64,000 nucleotides of DNA. It comes from UBA8231 sp036011085 (GTDB lineage Bacteria > Latescibacterota > UBA2968 > UBA8231). A program made the position numbers and the translations under genes. Position 1 is the first letter of the stretch. Each line of letters begins with the position of its first letter. The DNA lies in the NCBI GenBank assembly GCA_036011085.1, contig DASCMS010000104.1, forward strand, positions 11,959 to 75,958, given 5' to 3'. This document shows positions 9,148 through 16,951 of this stretch, piece by piece. The notes under the pieces are model-generated. The model saw only the letters and a list, made by a program, of their open reading frames with translations. It was not told where the DNA came from and searched no databases.

Positions 9148-10659
9148 ATGAGTACTGAGCCCGTTGCCACCGACACCGATCTGCGTGCCCGCTTTGTCCG
9201 TGACGGCCATGTAGTGATCAAGACCGGACTGCCTGACGAATACCATCAGACCATCTACGCGAAACTCGAGGAGGTATTCGAGAAGGAGGGCAACGTGGGC
9301 AACAACATCCTGCCCCGCGTGCCCGAGATCCAACAGGTCTACGATGATGCCGCCGTGACTGGCGCCCTGCAGAGCCTGCTGGGCCCCGGTTACATCATGA
9401 ACCCGCATCGGCACTGCCACCTCAACCCGCCGGGCGGCCGGGGACAGACCTGGCACAAGGACTGCTACGTCTTCGATCACAACCTGCGTCACCCCCGGTT
9501 TCGTTGGGTGATGGCCTTCTACTACCCCCAGGACACGACGCGGGACATGGGACCGACGGGGGTCATGCCGGGCCATCAGTGGTACCGCACCATCTCCGAT
9601 CCGGACTCGACGCAGTCCACCGAACATCATGAAGCCCTCACCGGTGCCGCCGGAACCGTGTCGATCGTGCACTTCGATACCTGGCACCGGGCCACGGCCA
9701 ACACCAGCGATCGCAAACGCTACATGCTGAAGTTCCAGTTTGCCCGCACGGCCGAGCCACAGCCTGGTGATGCCGACGGCGCGGAGTGGGAGCAGAACGG
9801 TGCCGTATGTGATGACGTATTCCGCTGGTTAGCCGGAGACACGTCGACGGGGCCAGGAGATGGCGGTGCCATCGGCGGCGCCGTCGATTCTCTACGGTCC
9901 GGGACGCCGGCCGAACGGACACGGGCGGCGGATGCCATCGCCCGCTCGGGCTCGGCTGGAGACGCCATCGCGGCGCTGACGGCTGCACTTGACGACGCGG
10001 CCGAATCGGTGCGGCTGAACGCCGCCTATGGGCTGGCCGCTGCGGGCGAAGCCGGTCTACCGGAACTGGCTCAGGATCTGCGGCGAGAGGCCCTGGCATC
10101 TGAACCCCTGGCGATGGCGAAAACGGCGGACAACGCCCATGGGACCAATCCGACGGCGACCGTAGCATCACAGGCGCTGGCCGTAGCTGCCAGAGGCGAC
10201 TCCGTCGCCAGCGATCTGCTCGACGACGGTCACTGGCTCGTGCGGGCCGCAGCGGCGGATGCGCTGGCGAATATGGGTGCCACCACGGTGACTGACCGGC
10301 TCGTGCACAGCGCCGACGACGAACACTGGTGGGTGCGGCGCAACGCCCTGGAGGCCCTGGCACGGGTGGGCGACCTCACCGGGGCGGCGCTGGAGACAGC
10401 GACTCGCGGCATCGACGATGGGGACTACCGCGTGCGCCGCAACGCCGCCCTGGCCGTGCGCTCCGCTGGGCAGGTGACGGATGGTACCGTAGCCGCCCTG
10501 GAGCGCATGCTGCGGGACGACAACCGCTACAACCGCTTCTACGCGGCCAACGCCCTGCGCCACCTGGCGCCGGTGGCGTCAGAGGCGGGCACGGCCCTGC
10601 TCGACCACCTGTTCACGTCACGCTGGTGCCCGCTGACAAACGCGGAGGATCGTTACTGA
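9148..10659 (+). CDS. Phytanoyl-CoA dioxygenase (PhyH) family protein fused to HEAT repeats
   Basis: The 503-residue protein combines a PhyH-type Fe(II)/2-oxoglutarate dioxygenase (about residues 1-205) with HEAT-like repeats (about 245-503). The iron triad is visible: H103 and D105 in WHKD, and distal H180 in DTWHRATAN, with R191 able to bind 2-oxoglutarate. The HEAT part shows repeated VRRNAALAV- and VRAAAADAL-like helices. A good AGAGG site precedes the ATG at 9148; longer reading into the previous gene is only an open shadow. PhyH proteins hydroxylate varied small molecules, so the substrate cannot be named. The HEAT tail may bind a protein partner. This fusion is uncommon compared with single-domain PhyH enzymes of about 270-300 residues. 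Confidence 0.85.
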   Translation: MSTEPVATDTDLRARFVRDGHVVIKTGLPDEYHQTIYAKLEEVFEKEGNVGNNILPRVPEIQQVYDDAAVTGALQSLLGPGYIMNPHRHCHLNPPGGRGQTWHKDCYVFDHNLRHPRFRWVMAFYYPQDTTRDMGPTGVMPGHQWYRTISDPDSTQSTEHHEALTGAAGTVSIVHFDTWHRATANTSDRKRYMLKFQFARTAEPQPGDADGAEWEQNGAVCDDVFRWLAGDTSTGPGDGGAIGGAVDSLRSGTPAERTRAADAIARSGSAGDAIAALTAALDDAAESVRLNAAYGLAAAGEAGLPELAQDLRREALASEPLAMAKTADNAHGTNPTATVASQALAVAARGDSVASDLLDDGHWLVRAAAADALANMGATTVTDRLVHSADDEHWWVRRNALEALARVGDLTGAALETATRGIDDGDYRVRRNAALAVRSAGQVTDGTVAALERMLRDDNRYNRFYAANALRHLAPVASEAGTALLDHLFTSRWCPLTNAEDRY

Positions 10660-10682
10660 AGGTCCGACTCGTCGACGAGCTG

Positions 10683-10925
10683 TCAGGCAGAGACAGTCGC
10701 GCGCGGCATTCCCTCCAGCAGTCCCTTTGCCGACAGATCTTCGTCGACGTCAGGCCAGTGGATGCCTCTCCCACTGGGCGAGATCTCGAAGTTCTGCAGC
10801 TGCTCCGGCGTCGCGTCGGCCAGACGCCAGTAGAAGGTGACAGGCACCGCGAGATCCCGCCCGTCCTCGTAGCTGACCTGGATTCGATCTGCATTGACGC
10901 GCACAGACTTGATTCTAGGATCCAC
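10683..10925 (-). CDS. DUF2442 domain protein
   Basis: An 80-residue protein reading VDPRIKSVRVNADRIQVSYE, then a segment ending in FYWRLADATPEQLQNFEI and GIHWPDVDEDLSAKGLLEG. The WPDLDEDLS-like motif and length match the DUF2442 family, which is usually encoded just downstream of DUF4160 as a probable toxin-antitoxin-like pair. Here the preceding DUF4160 gene survives only as its last 36 codons (10915-11025), and the GTG start overlaps that remnant's stop. The domain itself looks complete, so it may be an orphan. It converges with the PhyH-HEAT gene, 23 bp apart. Confidence 0.75.
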   Translation of the reverse strand: MDPRIKSVRVNADRIQVSYEDGRDLAVPVTFYWRLADATPEQLQNFEISPSGRGIHWPDVDEDLSAKGLLEGMPRATVSA

Positions 10926-11025
10926 AATGGACCTCCCATTCCTCAACAAACAGGTCACGGTGATCGTTGATCTTGCGGCGAATCTGGCGTAGTTCACGGG
11001 CCGGACGAACAATAAAGCACAACAT
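10915..11025 (-). pseudogene. Truncated DUF4160 gene (C-terminal 36 codons)
   Basis: The short frame encodes a segment containing ARELRQIRRKINDHRDLFVE followed by EW, which matches the C-terminal helix of DUF4160 proteins (typically ELREIERIVREHREELLEAW-like). The usual N-terminal half with its HxHxx-type histidines is missing: an in-frame TGA lies two codons upstream and the methyltransferase gene occupies the space before it. I therefore call it a remnant left by a deletion or replacement. Its neighbour in the usual order, DUF2442, is intact. Confidence 0.6.
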
Positions 11026-11047
11026 GAGTCAGCCACCGAACGTCGGG

Positions 11048-11869
11048 CTATCGGCCGAGCACCGATTTCCACAGGAACCGACGATTGCGCAGCTCGAGGC
11101 CTGACTCGACGGCGTGGCGCGCGAAGACTGCGGACAGTTCTCCGTGTACTTCTGGCCAGGATTCGACTTCGTCCGGGGACCGGCCGAAGGTGAGGAATCG
11201 GTACAGCTCGCGCGGCCCATGGAGCCATTCCGGCACGTCGTAGGTCCAGCAGCTGTGGATGGCCAGGCCGACTCTGGCCAGGCGGGTTTCGATTCTCGAC
11301 CGCATGCCGGCGTCAGGGTCCGGATCCGGCGGGGACAGGCGCAGGCTTTCGGGCAGTTGGCGGTTCCAGCTGTATTCCTCCAGAAGACCGAGCGGGTTCA
11401 ACTGCAGCAGCACGGCCCCCGGTCGGCAGAACCGAGGCGCGTCCTCGATCCAGTTCGTCGGCCCGCGACGGGAGATGACGACGTCGATGGAGGCGGTGAG
11501 GGCGGGCACCGTCACCTGCCCGCCGTTGCGGTCGGCGCTCGAGTTGCGGCAGAGGAGGGTTGTGTTGTCGATGCCATGCTCGGCGACGGCCTGCCGCGCC
11601 AGCGTGACGTAGCGATCTACCTGATCGTAGGCCCGCAGCGACCGACACAGGGGTGCAAAGGAGACTGCGTCGACGCCGTGGCCGCAACCGGCTTCCAGAA
11701 CATCCAGCTCGGGGGTCAGGTGTTGCCGCACGAGGGTGGAGTACGCCGCCTCACCTCCGCCATCAGCGGTGGTCGATTCCCACGGGTAGTAGTAGCCCTC
11801 CTGCAGCGTGGCCAGACGCTCATACCACGCCGACGTATGTCCCCGCACGCCGGTCGTCTCGCCGCCCAC
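11048..11869 (-). CDS. Class I SAM-dependent methyltransferase
   Basis: The 273-residue protein carries the glycine-rich SAM-binding motif VLEAGCGHG (about residues 56-64), an acidic residue at the end of the next strand (AYDQVD) and a motif IV-like segment IDVVISRRG, all features of the Rossmann-fold methyltransferases. The C-terminal third, with LYRFLTFGRSPDEV, resembles small-molecule methyltransferases of the Methyltransf_11/25 type. It starts with GTG two bases after the stop of the YcaQ-type gene, so the two are probably co-translated. The substrate cannot be told from sequence. Confidence 0.8.
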   Translation of the reverse strand: MGGETTGVRGHTSAWYERLATLQEGYYYPWESTTADGGGEAAYSTLVRQHLTPELDVLEAGCGHGVDAVSFAPLCRSLRAYDQVDRYVTLARQAVAEHGIDNTTLLCRNSSADRNGGQVTVPALTASIDVVISRRGPTNWIEDAPRFCRPGAVLLQLNPLGLLEEYSWNRQLPESLRLSPPDPDPDAGMRSRIETRLARVGLAIHSCWTYDVPEWLHGPRELYRFLTFGRSPDEVESWPEVHGELSAVFARHAVESGLELRNRRFLWKSVLGR

Positions 11870-11871
11870 CC

Positions 11872-13077
11872 TCAGGCCTCAGCGAGGGCGCGGCGCAAGG
11901 GCGCCTTGACCTTGCCAGGTCGTACCGTCTCCACCCGCACCTCGTCACAGCCATTGAATCGGGCGAAGCGCCAGATCGACTCCGCCAATGGTGACAGCAA
12001 GCGGTCGACATCACCAACGTCTGGTTCGAGCGTCAGGCGCCGAACGATGAATACGCCTGCCTTGCGATCCGCTTTCGGATCGAGGCGACCCACGAGACGA
12101 TCGCCGAACAGCACGGGCAGGCAGAAATACCCGTAGCGGCGCTTCGGCCCGGGGACGTAACACTCGATGCTGTAATCGAAGTCGAATACCCGTTGCACCC
12201 AGCGTCGACGGATCACGAGGTTGTCGAAGGGGGACAGCAGGTGCACCCTCCGTGTGGCGCGGCCGCGCGCCGTGGCCTGCAGGTCGGTGGGCCGGGCATA
12301 GAGAGGATCGCCACCGTCGCCGCGGATCTCGACGGGTTCGATCTGTCCCTCCTCGAGAAGCTGCTCGACAGCGGCGTGTCTCTCGTCGCTGTTGCGATTC
12401 CAGATCCGCATCTGCCAGTCGTCGACCACGCCAAGATTGTCGAGGGTGCGGTGTACGGCCCATCGGGCCCGCTCGTCAGCGGTTGGTTCCGTTCTATCCA
12501 GATCGCCGGGCAGAACACGCTCGGCCAGGTCATAGACCCGCTGGAAGCCACGTCTTTCGGAGATCATCAGCTCGCCCGAGTCGAACAATCCCTCCAGTGC
12601 CGCCTTGGCCGGCTTCCAGTCCCACCAGGGACCGCGGCGGCCTCTCGTGTCCTGGAAATCCGCCGCCAGCAGGGCGCCCTCGGATCGGATCCGCTCGCGC
12701 ACGTGATCGACGACGGCGCGGTTGTCGCGCAGCCAGTCGGCGCCACGGCCCCCGGTCGCATAGGAGCGCCTCCGGCGGCCATAGTACCGGTAGTCCATCA
12801 TGGGAACGTAGGAGGCGGCATGGGTCCAGTACTCGAAGACGCGGCGATCCTGCATCAGCCGTTGCAGATAGGAGGGGCGATAGGAAGGCTGTCGAGTCCA
12901 CAAGATGTGTTCGTGGGCGCGCTCGATGACGGCGATCGTGTCGATCTGCACGTATCCCAGGCGCTCGACGATGGCCCCTGCCCCGTTCACGCCGCGGCCG
13001 GGGCGCCAGGTGCCGTCGAGGCCCTGGGCTCGCAGCGCCAGTCGGCGGGCATGGGCGTTGGTGATCGAGTGTGGCAT
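11872..13077 (-). CDS. YcaQ/HTH_42-type winged-helix DNA glycosylase
   Basis: The about 401-residue product matches the crosslink-repair glycosylase family of E. coli YcaQ (AlkX): RLGYVQIDTI near the N-terminus contains the QxD catalytic motif (Q-I-D here), followed by HILWTRQPSYRP, YWTHAASYVPM and a C-terminal LLSPFDNLVIRRRWVQRVF stretch typical of the family. These enzymes unhook interstrand DNA crosslinks and excise bulky alkylated bases; many bacterial homologues sit in toxin-resistance clusters. Here only a methyltransferase follows. The start at ATG 13077 is chosen over an upstream in-frame TTG (13113); neither has a strong ribosome-binding site. Confidence 0.85.
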   Translation of the reverse strand: MPHSITNAHARRLALRAQGLDGTWRPGRGVNGAGAIVERLGYVQIDTIAVIERAHEHILWTRQPSYRPSYLQRLMQDRRVFEYWTHAASYVPMMDYRYYGRRRRSYATGGRGADWLRDNRAVVDHVRERIRSEGALLAADFQDTRGRRGPWWDWKPAKAALEGLFDSGELMISERRGFQRVYDLAERVLPGDLDRTEPTADERARWAVHRTLDNLGVVDDWQMRIWNRNSDERHAAVEQLLEEGQIEPVEIRGDGGDPLYARPTDLQATARGRATRRVHLLSPFDNLVIRRRWVQRVFDFDYSIECYVPGPKRRYGYFCLPVLFGDRLVGRLDPKADRKAGVFIVRRLTLEPDVGDVDRLLSPLAESIWRFARFNGCDEVRVETVRPGKVKAPLRRALAEA

Positions 13078-13188
13078 GGGTATCAAATGGCGCAACTCAT
13101 AGAACCGCGTCAAGGACCCGAAGCGCTTGACCGGCGGGCAGGCATGTTCATTTTGGCGTCAAGGACACATCGCAAGGAAGGCAACTCT

Positions 13189-13917
13189 TTGAGAATCGTT
13201 ATCACCGGAGGCGGCGGCCTGTTGGCAGGGGCGCTGACCACGCACCTGCAGTCAGTCGGGCACGAGGTACGATCCGCCGGCCCCGACGAGGCATCCGTCC
13301 TCGACATCGATGCGATCGGTCAGCTGTGTGCGGGCGCCGACCGGATCGTCCATCTCGCCAGGGCTCAACGCGATCCGTCGGCCCCGGTGGCAGAGGAGGA
13401 CGGTCGCATCCTGGACACGGCGCTGAAGGGTACGTGGAACGTGCTGCAGGCCGCCCGGGAGGCGGGCGTGCGCCAGGTCGTGCAGATCAGCGATGTGTGC
13501 GTCTATTCCGGGTATGATCCCGGTACCATCCTGTCGGAGGACATGGTGGCCCTGCCGGACACGTCGGCGGAACAGCAGGCCCTGCACCTGGCCGAAGGTG
13601 TGGCCCACGAATTTGCCAGTGAGACGCCGGGGTTCGTCCTGACTCTGCGACTGGGCCGGCTTGTCGAAGCGGCGTCGCTGGCGGCGTCGGCCCCTTTCGA
13701 CCCGGACTGGCTCGATGTGGATGACGCTGTGGCCGCCGTCACCCGGGGATTCGAGCTGGAGTCCTACGATCATCCGAAGCACTGGGGGCTCTACAATCTC
13801 GTGGCTGACACACCGTTCCGTCGCTTCGCCCTGCGTATCAAAGGGGGATCCTTTTCGCTGACACCCACCGTCGATTTCCACGACTGGTGGCCGGACGAAC
13901 AGAAGGGGGCACCATGA
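13189..13917 (+). CDS. NAD-dependent epimerase-like extended SDR lacking YxxxK
   Basis: The 242-residue protein opens with the nucleotide-binding glycine motif TGGGGLLAG and has the DLD, IVHLARAQ and VVQISDVCVYSG strands of extended short-chain dehydrogenases. Where the family has a YxxxK active site, the sequence reads AEQQALHLAE, so tyrosine and lysine are both absent. It may be a non-catalytic partner or bind a nucleotide sugar without turnover. TTG at 13189 is taken as start because AAGGAAGG stands just before it and the first residues MRIVITGGGG fit the family. Its stop overlaps the next SDR gene as ATGA. Confidence 0.75.
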   Translation: MRIVITGGGGLLAGALTTHLQSVGHEVRSAGPDEASVLDIDAIGQLCAGADRIVHLARAQRDPSAPVAEEDGRILDTALKGTWNVLQAAREAGVRQVVQISDVCVYSGYDPGTILSEDMVALPDTSAEQQALHLAEGVAHEFASETPGFVLTLRLGRLVEAASLAASAPFDPDWLDVDDAVAAVTRGFELESYDHPKHWGLYNLVADTPFRRFALRIKGGSFSLTPTVDFHDWWPDEQKGAP

Positions 13918-14660
13918 GGGTCATGGTCACGGGTGCCGCCGGGTACATCGGCAGTGTCGTCGCGCGTGAGTTATCGGCTGCGGGTCACCAGGTCCGCGGT
14001 GTCGACTTCCGTCCCATGCCGTCCCTGACAGACACCCGTGTCATCGACCTGAATGAAGCCGATGCCATCGACGAGGCCGTGGCCGGTGTGGATGCCGTCT
14101 GCCACCTGGCCTGGCCCATGGGCAAGTGGAAGGAGGCCGACCTGGGAGACATTACCGACCTCGGCGCCGGTGTACGCGGCCTGTACCACATCCTCTCCTC
14201 GTGCCTGCGCCACGGCGTCCGTCGGATCGTGTTCCAGAGTACGATCAACATTACCGGGCCCAGCTGGGACAGATGGCGTATCACCGAGGAGGAGACGCCG
14301 CGGCCCGGAATCGGGGGTTACACACTCGGCAAGACTCTGGCCGAGGATCTGTGCCGCAGCTTCGCCCGCTGTCACGATATGATCATTGCGGCGGTCCGCG
14401 TGGGCGGCGTGTTCACCTTCGAAGAGGAGGGTCACGGCGGCGGGCCGGATACCCACTACCTGCCGTCGAGTTGCGTAGAACGGCGCGACATCGCTCAGGC
14501 TCACGAGCTGTGCCTGACGCGGGATCTGCCGAGCCGCTTCGAGATCTTCCACATCTTCCACGACCGCCCGGGCAGCCGTTTTCCTATCGACAAGGCAAGG
14601 CGCATTCTCGGGTACGAACCCAAATACAATTGGGAGGAGCTATGGCGGCGTCCCGAATGA
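13914..14660 (+). CDS. NAD-dependent epimerase/dehydratase (extended SDR)
   Basis: This 248-residue protein has a canonical TGAAGYIG nucleotide-binding motif at its N-terminus, a VCHLAWP strand, the catalytic serine region FQSTINITG and an intact YTLGK (YxxxK) motif, followed by VRVGGVFTFEEE. It should be an active sugar-nucleotide or sugar-acid oxidoreductase/epimerase. It is shorter than the 300-plus residues of typical UDP-sugar epimerases, like sugar-acid dehydrogenases of the uronate type. Its start overlaps the preceding degenerate SDR by ATGA, and its end overlaps the esterase gene by 19 bp, forming a tight three-gene operon. The degenerate neighbour may be its heterodimer partner (inference). 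Confidence 0.85.
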   Translation: MRVMVTGAAGYIGSVVARELSAAGHQVRGVDFRPMPSLTDTRVIDLNEADAIDEAVAGVDAVCHLAWPMGKWKEADLGDITDLGAGVRGLYHILSSCLRHGVRRIVFQSTINITGPSWDRWRITEEETPRPGIGGYTLGKTLAEDLCRSFARCHDMIIAAVRVGGVFTFEEEGHGGGPDTHYLPSSCVERRDIAQAHELCLTRDLPSRFEIFHIFHDRPGSRFPIDKARRILGYEPKYNWEELWRRPE

Positions 14661-15727
14661 CCGACGGATCGCGGCATCCGGCGGACGTTGCCGAGTTCCT
14701 CGATCGGCTCTACAGCGAAGAGGGTTGCCAGTGGGCCTGTCGTGTCACGTCACCATCAGCGTTTCGGGCGTGGCAGACGGGCGCCCGGGAGGCGTTCCGT
14801 GACCTGCTGGGGTTGACCCGGATCGAGGCCCAGGCCGGGCGCGGCCGACCGATGGTTGAGTGGGCGCCGGACACCGAGGACCTCGGCGACTGTACAAGGC
14901 AACAGGGCAGGATCGACACCGAACCGTCGGTGCGTACATCGTTCTGGTGTCTGAGACCGAAGGGCGAGGGTCCCTTCCCGCTGGCGATTACGCCCCACGG
15001 ACATGAGAACGGCGACATCTACGCCGGCATCTGCACCGATGAGAAAGATCGTCGCCGGATGCAGGACGAGAACCGTGACGTGGCCGTGGAAGCCGCGCGC
15101 CGCGGGTTTCTCGCCATCGCCCCGGCGACACGGGGGATCGGCGGCAATCCCCGTGCGTACCGCATTGCTGACATCGGCGAGCGCCACGGCGGCAGGGACT
15201 GCGTCTGTCACAACTGGCAGGTCGCCGTCGTCGGTCGCAGCGCCCTGGGTGAACGCGTGTGGGACCTGATGCGGATCCTCGACTGGGCGCTGGCGTTGCC
15301 GGAAGTGTCAGGGCCGGCGCTGATGCTGGGCAATTCCGGCGGTGGCATGGCCACGGCCCACGCGGCCGCCTGTGATGAACGCATTGACATGGCCGTACCG
15401 TGCTGCGCTTTCAACAACTACATGAGTCCCGCCGGAACGCTGCGGCACTGCCCCTGCAACGCCGTGCCAGGACTGTTGTCCTTCGGCGAATTTTGGGATG
15501 TCGCCGGACTGACGGCGCCGCGACCGCTGTTGACGGTGAATGGCCGCCACGATGGCCTGCATCCCACGGATGAAGTGGACGCTGCCGTGTCACGACTGAC
15601 AGCCATATATGACGCGGCCGGAGCGACGGGCCGATATCAGCACAGCTACGGAGAAGCCGGCCACAGATTCTACGCCGACATCATGTGGCCGTGGGTCGAG
15701 ACGCGGGTGGCCGAGTTATCAGCGTAG
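14642..15727 (+). CDS. Alpha/beta-hydrolase (acetyl-xylan-esterase/Abhydrolase_7-like)
   Basis: The 361-residue protein has a complete serine-hydrolase triad: nucleophile S232 in GNSGGG, acid D304 in NGRHDGLHP and H341 in GEAGHRFY. The ITPHGHENGDIYAG and APATRGIGG segments resemble large esterases of the acetyl-xylan esterase and Abhydrolase_7 type that act on carbohydrate esters. No signal peptide is seen, so the enzyme is cytoplasmic. A strong GGGAGGAG ribosome-binding site precedes the ATG at 14642, inside the end of the SDR gene. The operon context with two sugar-type SDRs suggests intracellular breakdown of an acylated sugar (inference). Confidence 0.82.
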   Translation: MAASRMTDGSRHPADVAEFLDRLYSEEGCQWACRVTSPSAFRAWQTGAREAFRDLLGLTRIEAQAGRGRPMVEWAPDTEDLGDCTRQQGRIDTEPSVRTSFWCLRPKGEGPFPLAITPHGHENGDIYAGICTDEKDRRRMQDENRDVAVEAARRGFLAIAPATRGIGGNPRAYRIADIGERHGGRDCVCHNWQVAVVGRSALGERVWDLMRILDWALALPEVSGPALMLGNSGGGMATAHAAACDERIDMAVPCCAFNNYMSPAGTLRHCPCNAVPGLLSFGEFWDVAGLTAPRPLLTVNGRHDGLHPTDEVDAAVSRLTAIYDAAGATGRYQHSYGEAGHRFYADIMWPWVETRVAELSA

Positions 15728-15731
15728 CGAC

Positions 15732-16874
15732 TCAGGCGTAGTGTGGAAGACTCGCCGCGGCTTCAGCGAAACCGGCGTCGAAGGCGAGCAGGTCGTCGGC
15801 GTCGCTGACCGATAGCGGCCTGTCGTCGTGGCAACTGCGCCACAGCAGGCCCGACAGGCCGTATGTGAGGTGGGCGAAGGTCGGGTTCGGGTAGCAGGTG
15901 GAGGACATCAGCGTTGTCGGCGGAACGGTCTGCAGCCAGCGATCGAAGGTTCGCAGCACGCCCTCGTAGGAGCTACCCAGAGGATCCAGGTCGCTGTCCT
16001 GTCCGGCCTCCAATCCGTCCAGCCGTAGAACCTTGGCACCCTCGAGATAGTCCATGGACATCTCGAAGGGGCGCCCGTCGGCACGCCCACGTACGAGTCG
16101 CGTCTTGGCCCACGGTGCGCCTGAGGTGAAGTCGGTACAACCCCGCACGGTCGTTCCGCCGATCTGCATCTCAAAGTCGGTCCTGCCGTCGACGACGTAG
16201 AGGTAGTCTTCCGGGTTCGGCGGGGAGTAGGGGCGGGCCCGCGCCGACAACTGCAGGCCGTCTGCCAGTACTGCTTCGGCGCTGCCCTGCAGCTGCCCGA
16301 GGACGAAGAGGACCCAGGCCATGCAGTGCACGGACTCCTGATACTGGATGTGGACCATGAGCTTGCGGTTGCGCGGGTTCGTGGGATCCTCACGGTCCTT
16401 CGACCGCTGGATGACGATCTCGTCGATATCGATGCGCCGATAGCGCCGCAAGGTCTCGATGACACGTGTGGTGAGGGGGTCGAAGAGCTCCGGGAAGTCG
16501 AACAGCAGCAGGGCTCTCGTGCCGGCAAGAGCGTCGATCAGCTCGAGACAGTCCTGCGGGCGTTCGGGGGCCGCCATGGGTTTTTCGTTGAGGATCGACA
16601 GGCGCTGGTCCCGGGTGCGCCGCAGGAGCTGGCTCAGGGCCGGTCGCCGATGTTCGGGGTGCAGGGCGAGGTGGAACAGATCCACCGGTTGCCGGAAGAA
16701 GCTGTCATCCGTGAAGCGGGTCAGGCGACCGAGAGGTACATCTTCGGGGGCCGGCCCCGGGTCGAGGACGGATACGTCCAGCCCGAGATCGAGGCCGGCG
16801 TCGACGAACTTGCGTCCGATGTAGCCCCAGGCGCCGGCGATGGCGAGAGAGCGGATCCCGCTGTGGTTCTCCAT
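15732..16874 (-). CDS. Gfo/Idh/MocA-like oxidoreductase
   Basis: The 380-residue protein begins with an NAD-binding GAWGYIG motif and contains NEKPMA, matching the EKP motif of the Gfo/Idh/MocA family, followed by a C-terminal domain with VHIQYQESVHCMAW. The nucleotide motif is less regular than GxGxxG and the middle is diverged, so catalytic activity is likely but not certain. Sugars and inositols are common substrates in this family. ATG at 16874 is taken as the start; an upstream start at 16967 would run across the divergent gene's promoter. It converges with the esterase (4 bp apart) and diverges from the TIM-barrel gene at 16952. Confidence 0.72.
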   Translation of the reverse strand: MENHSGIRSLAIAGAWGYIGRKFVDAGLDLGLDVSVLDPGPAPEDVPLGRLTRFTDDSFFRQPVDLFHLALHPEHRRPALSQLLRRTRDQRLSILNEKPMAAPERPQDCLELIDALAGTRALLLFDFPELFDPLTTRVIETLRRYRRIDIDEIVIQRSKDREDPTNPRNRKLMVHIQYQESVHCMAWVLFVLGQLQGSAEAVLADGLQLSARARPYSPPNPEDYLYVVDGRTDFEMQIGGTTVRGCTDFTSGAPWAKTRLVRGRADGRPFEMSMDYLEGAKVLRLDGLEAGQDSDLDPLGSSYEGVLRTFDRWLQTVPPTTLMSSTCYPNPTFAHLTYGLSGLLWRSCHDDRPLSVSDADDLLAFDAGFAEAAASLPHYA

Positions 16875-16951
16875 GTCCCACAACTTCCGACGGCGACGGA
16901 GTGTTGGCAACGGCGGTTGTCGGGCGGGGGCCGGTGGTTCAGATTCCGGGC

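Noticed and set aside
10668..10679. 12-bp palindrome CTCGTCGACGAG between two converging genes
   Set aside because: It leaves too short a loop and no T-run follows; palindromes with GTCGAC are frequent in this GC-rich sequence.
12193..13188. Open plus-strand frame before the first SDR
   Set aside because: It is antisense to the YcaQ-type gene and its translation lacks any family sequence; the SDR homology starts only at 13189.
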